Shown here: positions 63,981 to 64,000 of the stretch, one piece after another
How the letters are laid out: the number at the start of each line of letters is the position of its first letter
How positions within the stretch are numbered: the stretch's first letter is position 1
From: Reyranella aquatilis
GTDB taxonomy: Bacteria > Pseudomonadota > Alphaproteobacteria > Reyranellales > Reyranellaceae
Direction: 5' to 3'
Assembly: GCF_020880995.1 (NCBI RefSeq)
Contig: NZ_JAJISD010000008.1
Span: 124,001-188,000 of the forward strand
Length of the DNA stretch: 64,000 nt
Notes under the pieces: generated by a model
What the model was told of the DNA's origin: nothing
The model's database searches: none
What the model saw: only the letters and a program-made list of their open reading frames with translations
Program-made: the position numbers and the translations under genes

Positions 63981-64000
63981 ATGGCTCGTACCACCCCTAT
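63981..64000 (+). CDS. fusA: Elongation factor G, first codons only
   Basis: ATG GCT CGT ACC ACC CCT at 63981 encodes MARTTP, the usual alphaproteobacterial EF-G N-terminus. It lies 36 nt after rpsG, exactly where fusA sits in the str operon. The rest is outside the window. Confidence 0.8.

Overview
The window is a GC-rich stretch from an alphaproteobacterial chromosome. The best markers are the rpoB and rpoC sequences, the order secE-nusG-rplKAJL-rpoBC followed by rpsL-rpsG-fusA, and many Liv-type and Bug-type solute-binding proteins. The general look resembles soil Rhodospirillales or Reyranella-like genomes, but that is an impression and not a placement. I see no IS element, prophage, CRISPR array, rRNA operon or plasmid function. 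Coding density is very high and many neighbouring genes share 1-14 nt at their ends.

Positions 1-34,300 are accessory metabolism. They hold a partial 2-oxoglutarate dioxygenase, hydrolases and SDR oxidoreductases, and a tandem pair of small lipoproteins. A complete branched-chain-type ABC importer (livH-M-G-F) follows, with an acyl-CoA ligase and two paralogous binding proteins on the same strand, and a divergent acyl-CoA dehydrogenase with two hotdog thioesterases. This looks like an uptake, CoA-activation and beta-oxidation block for an acid that cannot be named from sequence. Then come a transglutaminase-like protein, two MFS exporters, an M20 peptidase, a fatty acid desaturase, 2,2-dialkylglycine decarboxylase, a QmcA/NfeD pair, a Bug-type binding protein, a cysteine desulfhydrase-like PLP enzyme, a formamidase, RlmJ and PPK2.

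Positions 34,400-38,200 encode an Mla-type phospholipid transporter: STAS-MlaE fusion, MlaF, MlaD and an auxiliary lipoprotein. Positions 38,280-41,000 carry an acyl-CoA ligase and an APH-family kinase like those of hydroxyacyl-CoA catabolism. Positions 41,100-47,200 form a surface-sugar cluster: UDP-xylose synthase, a GDP-mannose 3,5-epimerase-like enzyme with the plant catalytic signature, a NodU-type carbamoyltransferase, GalE and a family 2 glycosyltransferase.

Positions 47,200-64,000 are core information-processing genes: YggS, tRNA-Thr, RlmB, tRNA-Tyr, tRNA-Gly, tuf, tRNA-Trp, secE, nusG, rplK, rplA, an L10 leader, rplJ, rplL, rpoB, rpoC, then the str operon (rpsL, rpsG and the first codons of fusA) from its own promoter.

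The most interesting signals are small. The tuf gene changes synonymous codon use abruptly near its 3' end. An MFS gene has no canonical start codon for its first membrane helix, but has a well-placed Shine-Dalgarno before an ATC. Four genes have a -10 element 7-8 nt before the start codon and no ribosome binding site, which suggests leaderless mRNAs. A palindromic intergenic repeat family has four copies. I found nothing that I can call a new defence or mobile system.
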